Source: Rachicladosporium sp. CCFEE 5018
Taxonomy: Eukaryota > Ascomycota > Dothideomycetes > Cladosporiales > Cladosporiaceae
NCBI GenBank assembly: GCA_002077045.2
Contig: KZ111195.1
Span: 1-64,000 of the forward strand
DNA length: 64,000 bases
Direction of reading: 5' to 3'
The notes beneath the pieces were generated by a model. It saw only the letters and a list, made by a program, of their open reading frames with translations, was not told the origin of the DNA and ran no database searches. The translations under genes were made by a program, and so were the position numbers. Of the stretch, positions 22,874-34,398 are shown piece after piece (position 1 is the first letter of the stretch; each line of letters starts with the position of its first letter).

Positions 22874-23482
22874 ATGGCAGAACGCACACTCGCTGCCAGC
22901 ATCTTCATCAACCTAAGAGGCACGTGGCGACTTCGACGATCTCTCAACAGCGCCCTGCCTGGATTTCCGAGCGGCACTTTCGATGGTACGGCTACATTCA
23001 CTCCTCGGAAGGCCACCATGCCATCTGTGACTTTGGAGCTGCTCTATCATGAGGAGGGTGAGCTGAAAACTGACAATGGCTTTACGTTGAGGGCGAATCG
23101 GAAGTACGTATATCGGTACAGTCGAGACGAGGATAAGATCAGTGCTTGGTTCGTGAAGGAGGAGACGAAGGACCAGAAGGGCAAGGAGGAGGTGGACTAT
23201 CTGTTCCATGACCTGGAGCTTGAGACGGGCGAGAACGCAGTTATCGCGAGAGGAGAGCATTTGTGCTCCAAAGACATGTACTGGGCAGCGTATGAGTTCC
23301 GTATGCCCAAGGTCACCGAACTCGAAGAAGAGGACGAGGATGACGAGGACGATGCAGAGGAGGATGCAGAGGAGGAATTGAAGGTCTGGGGACTACGCTA
23401 CAAGGTGAAGGGGCCGTCCAAGGACTATACTAGCGAGTCCGCGTATGAAAGAAGCTACACGAAAGAGCTGCCCACCAGGTGA
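22874..23482 (+). CDS. DUF6314 family protein
   Basis: Single-exon gene of 202 aa. The N-terminal half carries the family pattern LRGTWRLRRSLNS..SGTFDGTATF. It continues with a run of strands (LYHEEGELK, RKYVYRY, ISAWFVKE), then VDYLFHDLEL, ARGEHLCSKDMYWAAYEF and, at the end, LRYKVKGPSKDYTSESAYER. These are the landmarks of DUF6314, a lipocalin-like barrel of unknown function found in fungi and bacteria. An acidic insert (about residues 152-168, mostly E and D) interrupts the barrel near the C-terminus. The exact role is unknown. Confidence 0.8.
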   Translation: MAERTLAASIFINLRGTWRLRRSLNSALPGFPSGTFDGTATFTPRKATMPSVTLELLYHEEGELKTDNGFTLRANRKYVYRYSRDEDKISAWFVKEETKDQKGKEEVDYLFHDLELETGENAVIARGEHLCSKDMYWAAYEFRMPKVTELEEEDEDDEDDAEEDAEEELKVWGLRYKVKGPSKDYTSESAYERSYTKELPTR

Positions 23483-23705
23483 GGGAACGTCAGCAAGCTC
23501 TCATGACCCAGCCCTTCCATGCCGTCGTCCATCGACTGTGCGTGATTTCACAAGACACCCTTCGGCTACTACCGCAATCCCCAAATGACTGCACAGGTAC
23601 TGCTCCCAGCGCACAGTCCCGGTTGGCAGTGTTTGCTGCTGAAGCCTAGGATCATGGTAGTGCCACGATGTATGCCTTACCACTTCGATACACACACGGC
23701 CGACA

Positions 23706-24929
23706 ATGGTGTCCAAGATCGAAGACGCATTGCTGAGATGCAGCGGCAAGCGAGACGAAGTGCGATCTACACTCTTTGACAAGCTTTCCAAGCGAGATCT
23801 CGCAGCGCTGCGAGTGGCGTCCCGAACATTCCATGACCTCCTGGATCATACACCAGAGCGACTCTTCCGAGACCTCTACATCTCAGTTCCTTGGCCAGAA
23901 GATGCCGATGCGGCGATCCTTGCGACACTCGCCCCTTACTGTCACACGCTGGTCATCAAGGTCGGATCGCTGGGGAGGCCCAAGACAGCGCGGTCGAGCT
24001 GGTTACACAAGGTGACCAGAGCCAGCAACCCAGTTCCTTCAAGTCGAGGTAGCGAAGCAGCCCAGTGGAGGTGGAAGGGCGTGCGACAAGCGATGCGGGC
24101 GAGCACTTTTAGCACAACCACGCATGACAGCGGCACTGCGTTCTCGATGAGAACATCGCTTCCAATGACTTCGATCTCGCGCCGGACTATGACCGCATCC
24201 AGTCAAGGCTCAGATCTTTCGACCGACTTTGACTGGGTTGCGCTGCTGTCACACTTCTCCCAAGTGCGTGCTATAGAGATACGCTGCCATGGAGATCCAG
24301 GATGGCCAGGACGAACAGAAGTTGAGACGATGCTGATCACGCTGCGGGTGGCACTCGAGCGTAGTCGATTTCGTCGCCTCACGTGCGTACGTTTGGCACC
24401 TATACATGCAATGGGCATCGTGCACCTCCGCTGGTCTGGCTTCTCGGCTTTCTCGTCGGCGTCCACCATCCGAGGCAGCCTCTGGCGAGATTTGCAGACC
24501 GTCGACGTGCAGCTGCATAATCCTTTCAGCAACAAACACACGCTGAGCAACAGCCAAGTCATCCTGTTCAAGAAGATCCTACACGACTACCTTGCCAGCT
24601 TCGCTGGAACGCTGAAGTGTTTGAGATTCGTCTGGCTGGGCGAGGAGGGTCCGAGTCCACTGACATTAGACCTTGATATCGACTTGCAGGGAAGCAGAAA
24701 AGCCACCATCTGGCATGCTCTCACAGAGACATGGCTTGGCAACGTGATTAACCCGCATCAGACGATCCGTGTATTGCCTGAGCGGGCACTTCAAAGGGTG
24801 AGTCTGAAGACATTGAGGAGCACTAATCGTGACTCGAGGATGGCGTTCGATGATGCCAGTGCGTGGGTAAACGTGGTGCTTGGATCGAGGAAGCGGGATA
24901 CGGCGACAAGCAGCCTATACAGTCAGTGA
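23706..24929 (+). CDS. F-box-like protein, function unknown
   Basis: Single-exon gene, 407 aa. The N-terminal segment TLFDKLSKRDLAALRVASRTFHDLL resembles an F-box (L-x-x-L-x-x-x-D-L..R..S+..), which would recruit Skp1-cullin ubiquitin ligases. The remainder has no motif I can name and contains Leu-rich stretches compatible with an irregular repeat fold. The match to F-box is weak and by eye only. The start at 23706 places the F-box near residue 22, as usual for this protein type in fungi. Confidence 0.55.
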   Translation: MVSKIEDALLRCSGKRDEVRSTLFDKLSKRDLAALRVASRTFHDLLDHTPERLFRDLYISVPWPEDADAAILATLAPYCHTLVIKVGSLGRPKTARSSWLHKVTRASNPVPSSRGSEAAQWRWKGVRQAMRASTFSTTTHDSGTAFSMRTSLPMTSISRRTMTASSQGSDLSTDFDWVALLSHFSQVRAIEIRCHGDPGWPGRTEVETMLITLRVALERSRFRRLTCVRLAPIHAMGIVHLRWSGFSAFSSASTIRGSLWRDLQTVDVQLHNPFSNKHTLSNSQVILFKKILHDYLASFAGTLKCLRFVWLGEEGPSPLTLDLDIDLQGSRKATIWHALTETWLGNVINPHQTIRVLPERALQRVSLKTLRSTNRDSRMAFDDASAWVNVVLGSRKRDTATSSLYSQ

Positions 24930-25168
24930 TCGCGTGACCAGTGAATTTTGGTTCACAACATATCATCAGCATCAGTGAGAAAGAATTGTCGACTCATCGT
25001 GATGTCGTTTCATCGCAGACCACGTGATAAGCGCTAGTCCCAATCGATCTTGCCAAGACTCTACACCTAGCGTCACGAAATTCGCTGGTTCCCCTCACTG
25101 GCGAACTTCAGCAGCGCCTCTGCCGGAGCACGATCTTCGAATACCATCAATACTAACACATAGGCACC

Positions 25169-26149
25169 ATGTAAGTGCTCCCAGCCCATGAGAAACAGCT
25201 CAATGCGTCCCTCAGCACCCTTCACGCCCTTCCACCGGCCTCGATCCTCCGCCACCACTCCTGAGCGCTCGTCCGCTACACACCGCCACCGAAGAACACC
25301 AGCACTAACAACGCTCTCCTCACAGGGGTAACAATCTTCGAACCCAGAAGCGCCTCGCGGCTTCCGTCGCCGACTGCGGAAAGCGCAAGATCTGGCTCGA
25401 CCCCAACGAAGTGAACGAGATCGCCAATGCCAACTCCCGCCAGACGATCCGCAAGCTTATCGCCGATGGCCTCATCATTCGCAAGCCCGTCACCATGCAC
25501 TCCCGTGCTCGTGCGCGTGAGTTGACCGCCGCGAGGAGGATTGGACGTCACAGGGGTTTCGGTAAGAGGAAGGGTACTGCGGATGCTAGGATGCCAACGT
25601 GAGTCTTGACTTCTCCGTGCGATATGACGAAACGTGGCGTCGGAATGAGGAGCTGAGGAGGACAGAGCAGCATTGAAATTTGGGAGGAAAGGACACGGAC
25701 AGAGAACAAAACACTGACACATTTCACAGCCAAGTTGTGTGGATGCGTCGTCTTCGTGTCCTCCGCCGTCTGCTAGTCAAGTACCGCGCCGCCGGCAAGA
25801 TCGATCGCCACCTCTACCACGAGCTTTACCATCTGAGCAAGGGTAACACCTTCAAGCACAAGCGTGCCCTCGTTGAGCACGTAAGTACCACCTTATCTTC
25901 ACATCACGTGATGACATCATGACTCGCACTGCGTGCTACCTTATCAGAACATACTTCTAACACCTCAACCAGATCCACAAGGCCAAGGCCGAAGCCGCCC
26001 GCGAGCGCGCACTCAAGGACGAGATGGACGCCAAGCGTGCCAAGACGAAGGCTGCCCGCGAGAGGCGCCAGGAGCGCGTGCAACAGAAGAGGCAGGCGTT
26101 GACTGGAGAGGGCGAGGTGGAGGAGGAGGAGAAGACGACGGAGTCATAG
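25169..26149 (+). CDS. RPL19: 60S ribosomal protein L19 (eL19)
   Basis: Cytosolic large-subunit ribosomal protein with a long C-terminal helix that reaches the small subunit. Exons: 25169-25170, 25326-25598, 25730-25880, 25973-26149; 200 aa. The start codon is split by the first intron: exon 1 supplies only AT, before GTAAGT, and exon 2 supplies G, giving MGNNLRTQKRLAASV. The family core follows: CGKRKIWLDPNEVNEI, SRQTIRKLI, TGxADARMPTQVVWMRRLRVLRRLL, IHKAKAEAARERALKDE. Four exons with introns of 155, 131 and 92 bp are longer than elsewhere in this window, as is common in ribosomal protein genes. Confidence 0.97.
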
Positions 26150-26720
26150 AGTCTCCTAGTCTTCTTGCTTCATCGTTGAGGGATGTACTGCATTAGCCGA
26201 GGACAAGCGTGGGGTTCGCTTCAGGCGGCAACTCATCAGCATCACGACCCACGGGTGGTAGACACGCACCCGGCTGCCGGGGTTGAGAGCATCGGCGTTG
26301 GAAGTGCGTGGTGTACTTAGTCTGAGGCAATGACAGTGACTTCTCGTACCACTTTCACTCCACCTTGCCCCGATATATCATGTGTCTACACGACACCTCT
26401 CTGATACCTCCCCACTGACACCATAGTCTCAGGCTGGCCACTGAACCAATTTCCGGCGTACGGACTTGTGCTGCGGCTCATCAACATGCCTAACAAATAC
26501 GCCATGTACAAGCTGCCACTCCATGGCGACGAATAGATAGACCTGGGTGGAGGACATCATCAAGTTGAGTCGAGTAATTGGTCAAGCTACTTATGTACAA
26601 GCATCGCAAAAAGCTTCCGTAGGGTATTTGTTTGTCTACCCAGTGTTTCACTTTGTGCCTCTCTCTCGCTGGCTTCCATCGAGATCAACCGCACTCATAC
26701 AATTCTTAAATCTCACCACT
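26150..26720. other. Convergent intergenic region
   Basis: Between the 3' ends of RPL19 and the ATPase inhibitor gene. No gene or RNA recognised. Confidence 0.5.
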
Positions 26721-27131
26721 CTACTTCTGCTTGCCAAGCTCCTCGGCCTCCTTCCTATGCTTTGCAATCTCAGCCTCGCCATCCGCGATCTTCTTCTTCA
26801 GTGCTGCGAGCTTCTCTTGCTCCTGTTTGGACTATGTCAGCTTCAATTCCCCCATGATCTCCTGATAAATCGCGCGAGCATCTCGCGCTCCGCTTCTACG
26901 ATATCTGCCTCACTTGCCGCGCCATCCGGGAAACAGTTGGCTTACCTGACGTCTGATGTACATCGACTCATCAGCTGCCTCACGCTTGTTGAAGGCGTCG
27001 CCGCGTGCGGCGCCGCCGGAGCGAGTTGCACCAGTATCACCCTCTGCCATACGGCGAGTCACTGAGGTGAATGAGCGGGTTGTTGTTGGGAAGGACCTTG
27101 GGAGGGCGAGGCGGAGACGAAGGGCGGACAT
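26721..27131 (-). CDS. INH1: Mitochondrial F1F0-ATPase inhibitor (IF1/Inh1)
   Basis: Small matrix protein that blocks ATP hydrolysis by F1 when the membrane potential collapses. Exons: 27131-26946 and 26822-26721 (intron 123 bp); 95 aa. The first ~28 residues form a mitochondrial presequence rich in R, S, T and L. The inhibitory core is GGAARGDAFNKREAADESMYIRRQ, joined by the intron to EQEKLAALKKKIADGEAEI, then a charged coiled-coil tail ending GKQK. The core and the junction in the middle of IRRQ/EQEKL fit the family well. Confidence 0.93.
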
Positions 27132-27928
27132 TGTTTGGCTGAGGACAAGTCAGCGGGGTCGAACGGGACCAGGTGGCGCGAATCAAGAGCTTGCTGGCTT
27201 ACATGGAAGTGCGAAGATGAAGAAAGTTTGCAACTGCTTGGGTGCTATTGGTGTCAGTTTGTTTATACGCTGTCGACCTCACTTCATGTTTAAGCTATGG
27301 TCTGAGCTCAGAGCTGCCAAGGCTGAACGAGCTTCACAAAGGAATGACGTTGGATCTGAAGAGTACACAAGAAACGCGACATTTTCGACATCGAATATAC
27401 TGTATCCACGGTCATCCACGTTCGGTTTCGCGACGCTATGGTCTCGTGTATCATCTTCTCTATATCTTCTTCTAATGGATACTGTCGTGGACCCAGCAGC
27501 GCGGTAGTATTGTATGTCCGGAGCGCGACGGTCGGTTGAGGGGTGGCCTGGTGGGGCAGTTGCGTCGCTGCTCCCTCGGAGGTGACATTTCTGCTGGGCG
27601 TAGTAAGAGGTAATTGCGCGTTCTTTTACTCTATCTCTACTTCACTGCTATCTCTGTAAGCTCACCGACTACCTGTTAGGAGTCCAATTATATCGTTAAA
27701 CATTCGATCATTTTCAACCTCCTAGCGCGTTGGTCATCACTTAGTAAGGGATTACTGGTGGTCCTTTTGGCAGTTCAGTCCTTTCTGTCAGAGTAGCGCA
27801 ATCGCCCATTTGTCTGGTCTGTGGCCACAGAGCATTGCTAGAGCTGTCGACATCCCTATAAGTCCTCCTTGTCAATACCTGCCGTCGTCGAACCACTCAA
27901 CCCGGACTTCATCCTCGCAACCGCAACC
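27132..27928. other. Divergent intergenic region, INH1 / hexokinase
   Basis: About 800 bp holding both promoters. Open frames here lack start context and domain content. No further gene supported. Confidence 0.5.
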
Positions 27929-29522
27929 ATGGTGGGACTGGGACCTAAGCGGAAGCCGAGCCGGAAGGGCTCAATGGCAGATATGCCAGGCAGTATGGTG
28001 GAAGAGATCAAGAGACTGGAGCAGCTCTTCACCGTGGACACCAAAAAGCTGAAGGCGATCACGGACCATTTCATATCCGAACTGGACAAGGGACTATCAA
28101 AAGAGGGCGGCAGCATACCCATGAATCCAACGTGGTGCATGGGCTTTCCTACAGGCTACGAAACGGGCACCTTCCTCGCGCTTGACATGGGTGGCACCAA
28201 TCTCCGCGTCTGCGAGATCAACCTTCCAGAAGAGAAGGGCGAGTTCGACATCATACAATCGAAATACCGCATGCCTGAAGAGCTGAAGACAGGCAACGCC
28301 GATGAGCTGTGGGGATATGTCGCAGACTGCTTACAACAATTTATTGAGTACCACCACGAGGGCGAGAAGCTGGATAAGCTCCCGCTTGGGTTCACCTTCT
28401 CCTACCCTGCGACGCAAGAATACATCGACCACGGTGTGCTGCAGCGCTGGACGAAAGGCTTCGACATCGATGGCGTGGAGGGCAAGGACGTCGTGCCACC
28501 GTTCGAAGCTGCGCTGGAAGAGCGAGGTGTGCCGATCAAGCTCACAGCGCTCATCAATGACACCACCGGAACCCTGATAGCTAGTGCCTATACCGACTCC
28601 GAAATGAAGATCGGCTGCATCTTCGGAACAGGTTGCAACGCAGCGTACATGGAGACCTGCGGCAATGTTGGCAAGCTGGCGCACATGAACTTGGACCCCG
28701 ATGCCGAGATCGCAATAAACTGCGAATGGGGCGCCTTCGACAACGAGCACAAGATCCTTCCTCGCACGCCCTACGATGTCATAATCGACAAAGACTCTCC
28801 TCGCCCCGGCCAACAAGCGTTCGAGAAGATGATCGCGGGTCTATATCTCGGCGAGCTCTTCCGTCTGGTGCTCGTAGACCTGCACGAGCAAGGGCATGTG
28901 AAGATGTTCGAAGGTCAGGATATCTCCGCGCTGAAGAAGCCGTACAGTCTCGACGCTTCGTTCTTGAGTCAAGTCGAAGAGGATGCCTTCGAGAATTTGG
29001 CACAGACACATGACTTGTTCGAGAAGGAATTAAATATCACGCCCAAGCGCCCTGAGCTCGAGCTTATTAGGCGACTGGCTGAGTTGATCGGGACACGCAG
29101 TGCCAGGCTTAGTGCGTGTGGTGTTGCTGCGATTTGCAAGAAGAAGGGGTACAAGACTGCCCATGTAGGGGCGGATGGCAGTGTGTTTAACAAAGTAAGT
29201 CGCTGTAACATGCGAATACTCGTGTTGATTATTCCACTAACACGTTCGTCAGTACCCCCACTTCAAAGTCCGCGGCGCACAAGCGCTCAAAGAAATCCTC
29301 GACTGGGAGTCCGGCCGCGACGGCAAACCGCTCAAGGAGGGCACCTATCCCGTCGAGATCATGCCTGCCGAGGACGGCAGCGGTGTTGGCGCTGCGCTGA
29401 TTGCGGCCTTGACGTTGAAAAGGGTGCAGGAGGGAAATACAGTAGGGATCAAGGATTGGGAGGGGATGTTGAAGGGAACTAAAGCGGCGAAGGGGGACAA
29501 CAAGCAGGTGGGAGGGAAGTGA
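27929..29522 (+). CDS. HXK1: Hexokinase
   Basis: Phosphorylates glucose and fructose at the entry of glycolysis; fungal enzymes can also act in glucose repression. Exons: 27929-29194 and 29253-29522 (58-bp intron); 511 aa. The start at 27929 gives MVGLGPKRKPSRKGSMAD, the usual fungal N-terminus; the frame extends 60 nt upstream but lacks family similarity. Motifs: phosphate 1 LALDMGGTNLRV near residue 83, sugar-binding LGFTFSYPATQ near 153, LINDTTGTL, IFGTGCNAAYME, CEWGAFD, and near the C-terminus EDGSGVGAAL, the adenosine-binding loop. Length and motifs point to an active enzyme. Confidence 0.96.
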
Positions 29523-30184
29523 GAGATCCTGGTTGTAAGAGATGGAGATCGCCTGAGGGAATGACGTGGATCTGAGTGTATCTCGTGGAATCCCTGATAG
29601 TCGCGGACGCCGATCGACGAGGGGGGTCTTTGTACCTACCTATGCTGACATGGCCGTGTACCCTGAATGTCGATCAGATACGCAGGGCAGTGCTTCAGAA
29701 CCTCGCCTTGAGTGTCAGGCGAGACCGGCGATGGTATCGCGAAGAATTTGAACACAGTGCTTCACGGTATTCCCTGCAAGCACTTCTTTGCGACGGCGGC
29801 ACAAGGGGGGTCCAGCTTATCCGATGCATGTTCGCTTTTACATATGTGCGTGCTCTGTTCCTTAGGTACCTCCGCTCTTCGAGGTACTATGCCTCTGAAA
29901 CGTCATAGCTAGCGGTTTTGTCGAAGACACCGTTATCTATGATGATTCGGGCCACCGAAGGAAACGACTCCTGGTCTAGGAATGACTTCTCTCACTAGGG
30001 TGTACGATTTAGCACCTTTTACCGGGGTAGGTCGGAGTAGTACAACCACGTTCGCAGTCTTGAAAGAGAGAAGGTAAATGTCGGTAGTGCCAAAGTGATT
30101 GAAGATATAAAGGTAAGTAGGAAGATCACCTCGTTACTTATGCCATTGCTGGCTATCCAATTACGATCAGAGATCTCCCCTCGT
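29523..30184. other. Convergent intergenic region
   Basis: About 660 bp separating the housekeeping block from the accessory region. No gene, repeat or RNA recognised. Confidence 0.5.
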
Positions 30185-31882
30185 CTATCTTCCTTCTGAT
30201 TCTGTGGTTATCCTATGATCGCCCGCAGCTGTCTTATCAACCGTTCGCTGGCCATTCACTTCAGCCGCGCGAGCCTGGCCAAGTATCTCATCAAGTTGCA
30301 CAGCACCAACTTGGTATTCACGATGCTCCCTTGTCATGCTACTCTCGTCCACGTGCTGCCTTGAATCGATGACAGAACGTGCTTGCAGCCTTCGTTGTCC
30401 GTCTCGCCGGATCTGACAGCTCAAGAAAGCCACAAGCACAAAGAGACCCCCGACGGCGCACACCACGATCCAAGCGACGGTACCCGCGGGTGTCCCCTCT
30501 CTTGGCGGCGGACCAAAACCCCAAGTACTCGGCGAAGTCCCCGTTGACGTGATGCTCACGTTGTCCGGGTTCCCGAGATTTTGCCATTGATCCCACATAG
30601 TGCTCGTTCCAAGCTAGGCGCCACACATTACCTTGCGCTGTTGCAAAGACGTCCATGAAGTCATTGCTGCGAGCCAGTGCTAAAGGTGGTGTGGTGAAAG
30701 GGCCGCCTCCTAAGCTATCCCAGCCTCTCCAGGTGCCGTTTTCGTAGGAGATCTGCCATAGGTCCAGATTCCCGCCGAGGGCGAAGACATCTGTCGAGCC
30801 GGGTCGTTGAGAGATGGCCGATGGAGGGCTCAGCAGTCGCCCGCCAAGATTCGTCCAGCCTGACGAAATGCCTTCTGGTAGCGCTTGGTGACGGAGAGAG
30901 AAGTCACTGGCTGTTGCTAGCAATTCGATGTGGTCGTTGGACCAGGATGTTGCGGAGGGGGCTGAGGTGTTGGCACTCCAAGTCCCTCGAAGGGCTGTCC
31001 AGTTTCCCGGATCGTTCGTACTTACTGTCGCGTTGCCGGTCGCGTAGTACATCCTTTGATTAGGGCCGACGCCGAAGAAGGCCAAAGGGCCTGTGGCGTA
31101 TGGGACCACTGCTGCATCGGTGCTGAACCTCTGAACGAGGCTCCGAGTCGTAGAGTACCAGCCATTGAAATCGACCCACTGGTACGCATTACTAGGCGGC
31201 GCTTTTTCGAATGCATACGGCGCTCCGCCTTACCTGCACGCAACTGAGCTCTGCTTGTGGCGCGCTTCTCACATACACATTAGTCGCAGCTTGTTCGGCT
31301 ACGGCGAAGGCTTTAACACCTCCAAGAGCCTGAAAGCCAAGAAGAGGGTCCCAACCTATGTACCAGGTACCATTAGTCGTACACCGGCCGAGGAGGACGC
31401 TTTCAGTGTCGATGGCGAACACGCAAAGAGAGCCGTCGGCTCGAGTGACTATGGCTGGACTGCCTCCTGTCGTGTTGAAAGTTCCACCAAGGGTCTCCCA
31501 TGTTCCTGGAGACCCGTGTAACAAGGACATGTGTGATAGAGGGCCACCATTGCTACTAGTAAAAGCTACGAGATCGATGCGGTCGGTAGATGCAGAGGTG
31601 ATGGCTAGTGTTTGTGGGCCTGCGAAGGAAAGGAGACTGGACGTCGCGGAGGCTCAGAAGCAGGAGGAGGGAAGTGGCAAGTCGTGGAAGTTGAGCATCG
31701 CAAGGCTACTTACTGCTATCAACCAAGTCTACGGCGCCTGCAATGGAAGGTAATAGTTGGTACCTTCGTGCGCGCACAACTGATCGCTGCGGCGGTGCAA
31801 GGCTGTGCCGTGTTGGCTTGGTCCCCTGTTGGGCTTTTTCACCGGTATGGCTTGGCGCAGAGGTATCAAGTACCCTATTCAT
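30185..31882 (-). CDS. PLL-like (fucose-lectin type) propeller protein with one membrane helix; damaged
   Basis: Reads as a beta-propeller of the fungal PLL/fucose-lectin type (repeats such as GTWETLGG, SGWTNLGG, GTWRGWDSLGG). A Ser/Thr/Pro linker, one membrane helix (about 22 residues, AWIVVCAVGGLFVLVAFLSC) and a cytoplasmic tail follow. Supported exons: up to 31714, 31619-31234, 31178 onward. Two faults are visible. At 30599 one extra base breaks the frame between NVWRLAWNEH and MWDQWQNLGN. The 5' end also lacks a signal peptide: the only in-frame start (31882-31880) overlaps the stop codon of the neighbouring monooxygenase gene. It may be a pseudogene or a real gene with a sequencing error and missing first exon. 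No cluster promoter motif lies at this gene. Confidence 0.55.
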
Positions 31883-33957
31883 CAGTCCACCAAGAAGCCA
31901 GCGAAATAGTCGTCTATCCATTGCGCCGCCCCATCTCCGTCCGCATCGCATCTCCGCAATGCACCTACATACCCATCTGGCCTCACAATCACAACAGCCA
32001 ACTCACTCTTCTCCAGTCCACCAATGCACTTCTCCGTGCAGCTATCAACATCGTCCAGGTACAGTGTCCACGCGCTCTTCTGTAATACAGGCGGCAGATC
32101 TGCAATCTCGACCTCGATCTGAGGCGCTGTAGTGACGACTGCAGGTGTCCATAGTCTGGAAACAGCGGTATAGCGATGCAATTGCTGATATACATCTGCG
32201 TCCGTCTCGGGCGTGTTTACAGTACTGTAAGGCTTCTCTGCTCGGACCGAGGCGCGGGCAAGTAGTGAATCGGTGGGTGAGGTGAGGTACGAGGTTGTGT
32301 TGCCGAGCCATGCGGAAGCTCGGCGGAGAGACGGGACGAAGAAGTAGACCCTGAATTGGCACACGAGCGGAATATCTAGCTCCAGTGAGATAGGATTGGA
32401 ATCGATGTATCGTGTCGCTTTGGCCGGAGTGAGAAGGCACCCAGGCTTCAGCTCGCCTCTCAGATTCTCGCACGGCTGGTTCAGAGCGTTGGCATTGTAT
32501 CTCACGCCAGCACCAGAGATGAACGCGATGTTTTCCGTGAAGTTGTCTGCTAAAGCTTTCTCGTTGCCACTGGCGAAGGCAGCGGCGTGTTCCTTGTCGA
32601 AGGCTATGAGGTCCTGGGCAATCTTACGACGTTCGAGGGTGTAGGTCTCGAGAAGAGCGGGGGTTGCGAGGTTCCGAAGGGTCAGCGCGAGCTTCCAGGA
32701 GAGGTTCAAGGTATCATGCATGCTGGTATTCATCCCTTGAGCGGCTTTGGGGGAGTGCGTGTGTGCAGCCTGCAAAATTTAAAGTCAGCAGGTTGGAAAC
32801 ATGGAGATGGTTTGTCAATAACGCACATCGCCCGCGAGGAAGACCCGGTGAGTAGAGTCGGTGAAGTGGCTGGCGACTCGTTGACCGACTTTGTAGACGG
32901 AGAACCAATCTGTTGATCGTCAATCCGATGCACCATAAGAACCCCCTGCTTGCTTGACCTACCAATGCTTTTCCACTCGAGCTTGTACGGCGCGACGATC
33001 TCCTGCGCCCGGCGTATCACGAAGTCCTGCGTTGCTTCCTCGGAAGGTAGTGACGCTTCGAGTTTCGGATTCAGCTCGATGTAAAGGCGAGTCATCCCAC
33101 GTTCCCTAGGTATGCACAAGATCGTGCCCTTCTCCTCTGAGTGGATCACAACCTTTGACCAAAGATCCGGGAAGTTAGTGTTCACTACACCATCCAAGAC
33201 GCCCCATGGTGCTTTGCTCGGCTCACCCTCCATGCACAGGCCAAGCATGGCTTTCCGCACTTTCGAGTGGGCGCCGTCACATCCGACGAGGTATCGACTT
33301 CGGATGCGGCCAGGTTTTCCAGACTTCACCGAGATGTAATTCACGTCTACGGTGCCCGACTGTGCCTTGGTGGATGTGAAGTCCGAGAAGGGTGAGCTTC
33401 GGAGCACTTCAACGCCCCTTTGCTGCATGTCATCTAGCAGAACGTCCTCGACCATGCCTTGGTGGACGAGTAGGATGTAGGGATCTGCAACGTTGACCTC
33501 GGGTGGGTAGTGGATCTGACGGCCTGTACGTTGCAGCGGTTGATTAGGCGAGGATTTCTACTCACGTAGTCAGCTCGGATCCCACTGGACTCGATAAATT
33601 GCATATATACCCAGAAGCTTATGTCGTATACCTTAACGCCGTTGCGTAACAGCTCGTCGCCAATACGAAGTTGACGAAACGTTTCGATGGTCTTTGGCTG
33701 TAGTCCATCTGCTCGTCCGGTCGACGTGCGGGTCGGTCTGTCGTCAAGCACTGTTGCCTTGATCCCGTATTTGGCCAAGGTGCAGCTGTGTCATGTCAGT
33801 CGATCTGGCAGCTGACGAGAACGCTCTGCTTGCACACGTACGCAAGCATAAGTCCCGCCGGACCAGCTCCAGCAACAACGACATCTGCTGTGCCTCCTAG
33901 ATCGAGCTCGGTTCCCACAGCAGATGCGAACCCTTCATCGACTGCACCCGGCGCCAT
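31882..33957 (-). CDS. hxnV: FAD-dependent monooxygenase, phenol 2-monooxygenase family (HxnV-like)
   Basis: Flavoprotein hydroxylase with a C-terminal thioredoxin-like dimerisation domain, the architecture of fungal phenol hydroxylase and of HxnV of the A. nidulans nicotinate regulon. Exons: 33957-33842, 33785-33566, 33515-32963, 32909-32827, 32769-31882; 619 aa. Motifs: dinucleotide-binding GAGPAGLMLA near residue 27, VGCDGAHSKVR, and FLAGDAAHTHSPKAAQGMN (flavin-binding GD plus the substrate-side loop), the last two recovered only across introns. Its 5' region carries a CCCCCACTCTT site (34153-34163). In A. nidulans HxnV is thought to work downstream in the pathway, on a route branching from the main one; the substrate here is unproven. 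The splice choice at 33565-33516 is my best fit; one alternative is equally in frame. Confidence 0.82.
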
Positions 33958-34398
33958 ATCTTTATAAGTTGCTGAAGGAATGACAACAAGTTGTGTGATC
34001 ACCTCAGATTCAGCGCTGGACTAATGAACATCAGCTGTGTCGATACTATGGCACAATGTGTAGACGCTCGTCCTACAACGACAGCTCCACGCTTGTCCTA
34101 CATCTCCACGAGCAGTTGTGTAGAGTGCTGTTCGCGGCCTGAGGCAATTCGTCCCCCACTCTTGCATGCTGGAGTACATGCGGCTTATCATGTTGAGCTT
34201 TCAGTAGCGCTTGGCAGTGTGGAGTGCGGAGACAGATTGTGGGCCACTCAGCTTCTCTGCGCGGATGTGAGATCACGGCACTACGGTGGTCAACAGATTG
34301 TATATTCACATACCAATGACAGGATCGATAAGCTGTGGTTGCGGTATCAGCATCCACATTATGCTAAATCTGAAGTGGCAGCCCGCTGATGATGCGGA
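33958..34398. promoter_or_regulatory. hxnV 5' region
   Basis: A 441-bp interval between the start of hxnV and the 3' end of the Rieske gene, both on the minus strand. It holds one strong copy of the cluster motif. Confidence 0.6.
34153..34163 (+). promoter_or_regulatory. Cluster motif site 1 (CCCCCACTCTT)
   Basis: Lies about 200 bp upstream of the hxnV-like start. One of eight GTGGGGG/CCCCCAC sites in the window; all are in this cluster. Confidence 0.65.

Noticed and set aside
26956..27507. Plus-strand frame of 183 codons
   Set aside because: Antisense to the presequence and core of the ATPase inhibitor, whose two exons join correctly.
33516..33578. Alternative hxnV intron with donor GTGGGA and acceptor TACAG
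   Set aside because: It also keeps frame, but the chosen GTGAGT donor with GTCAG acceptor is stronger; the choice alters only a few residues.
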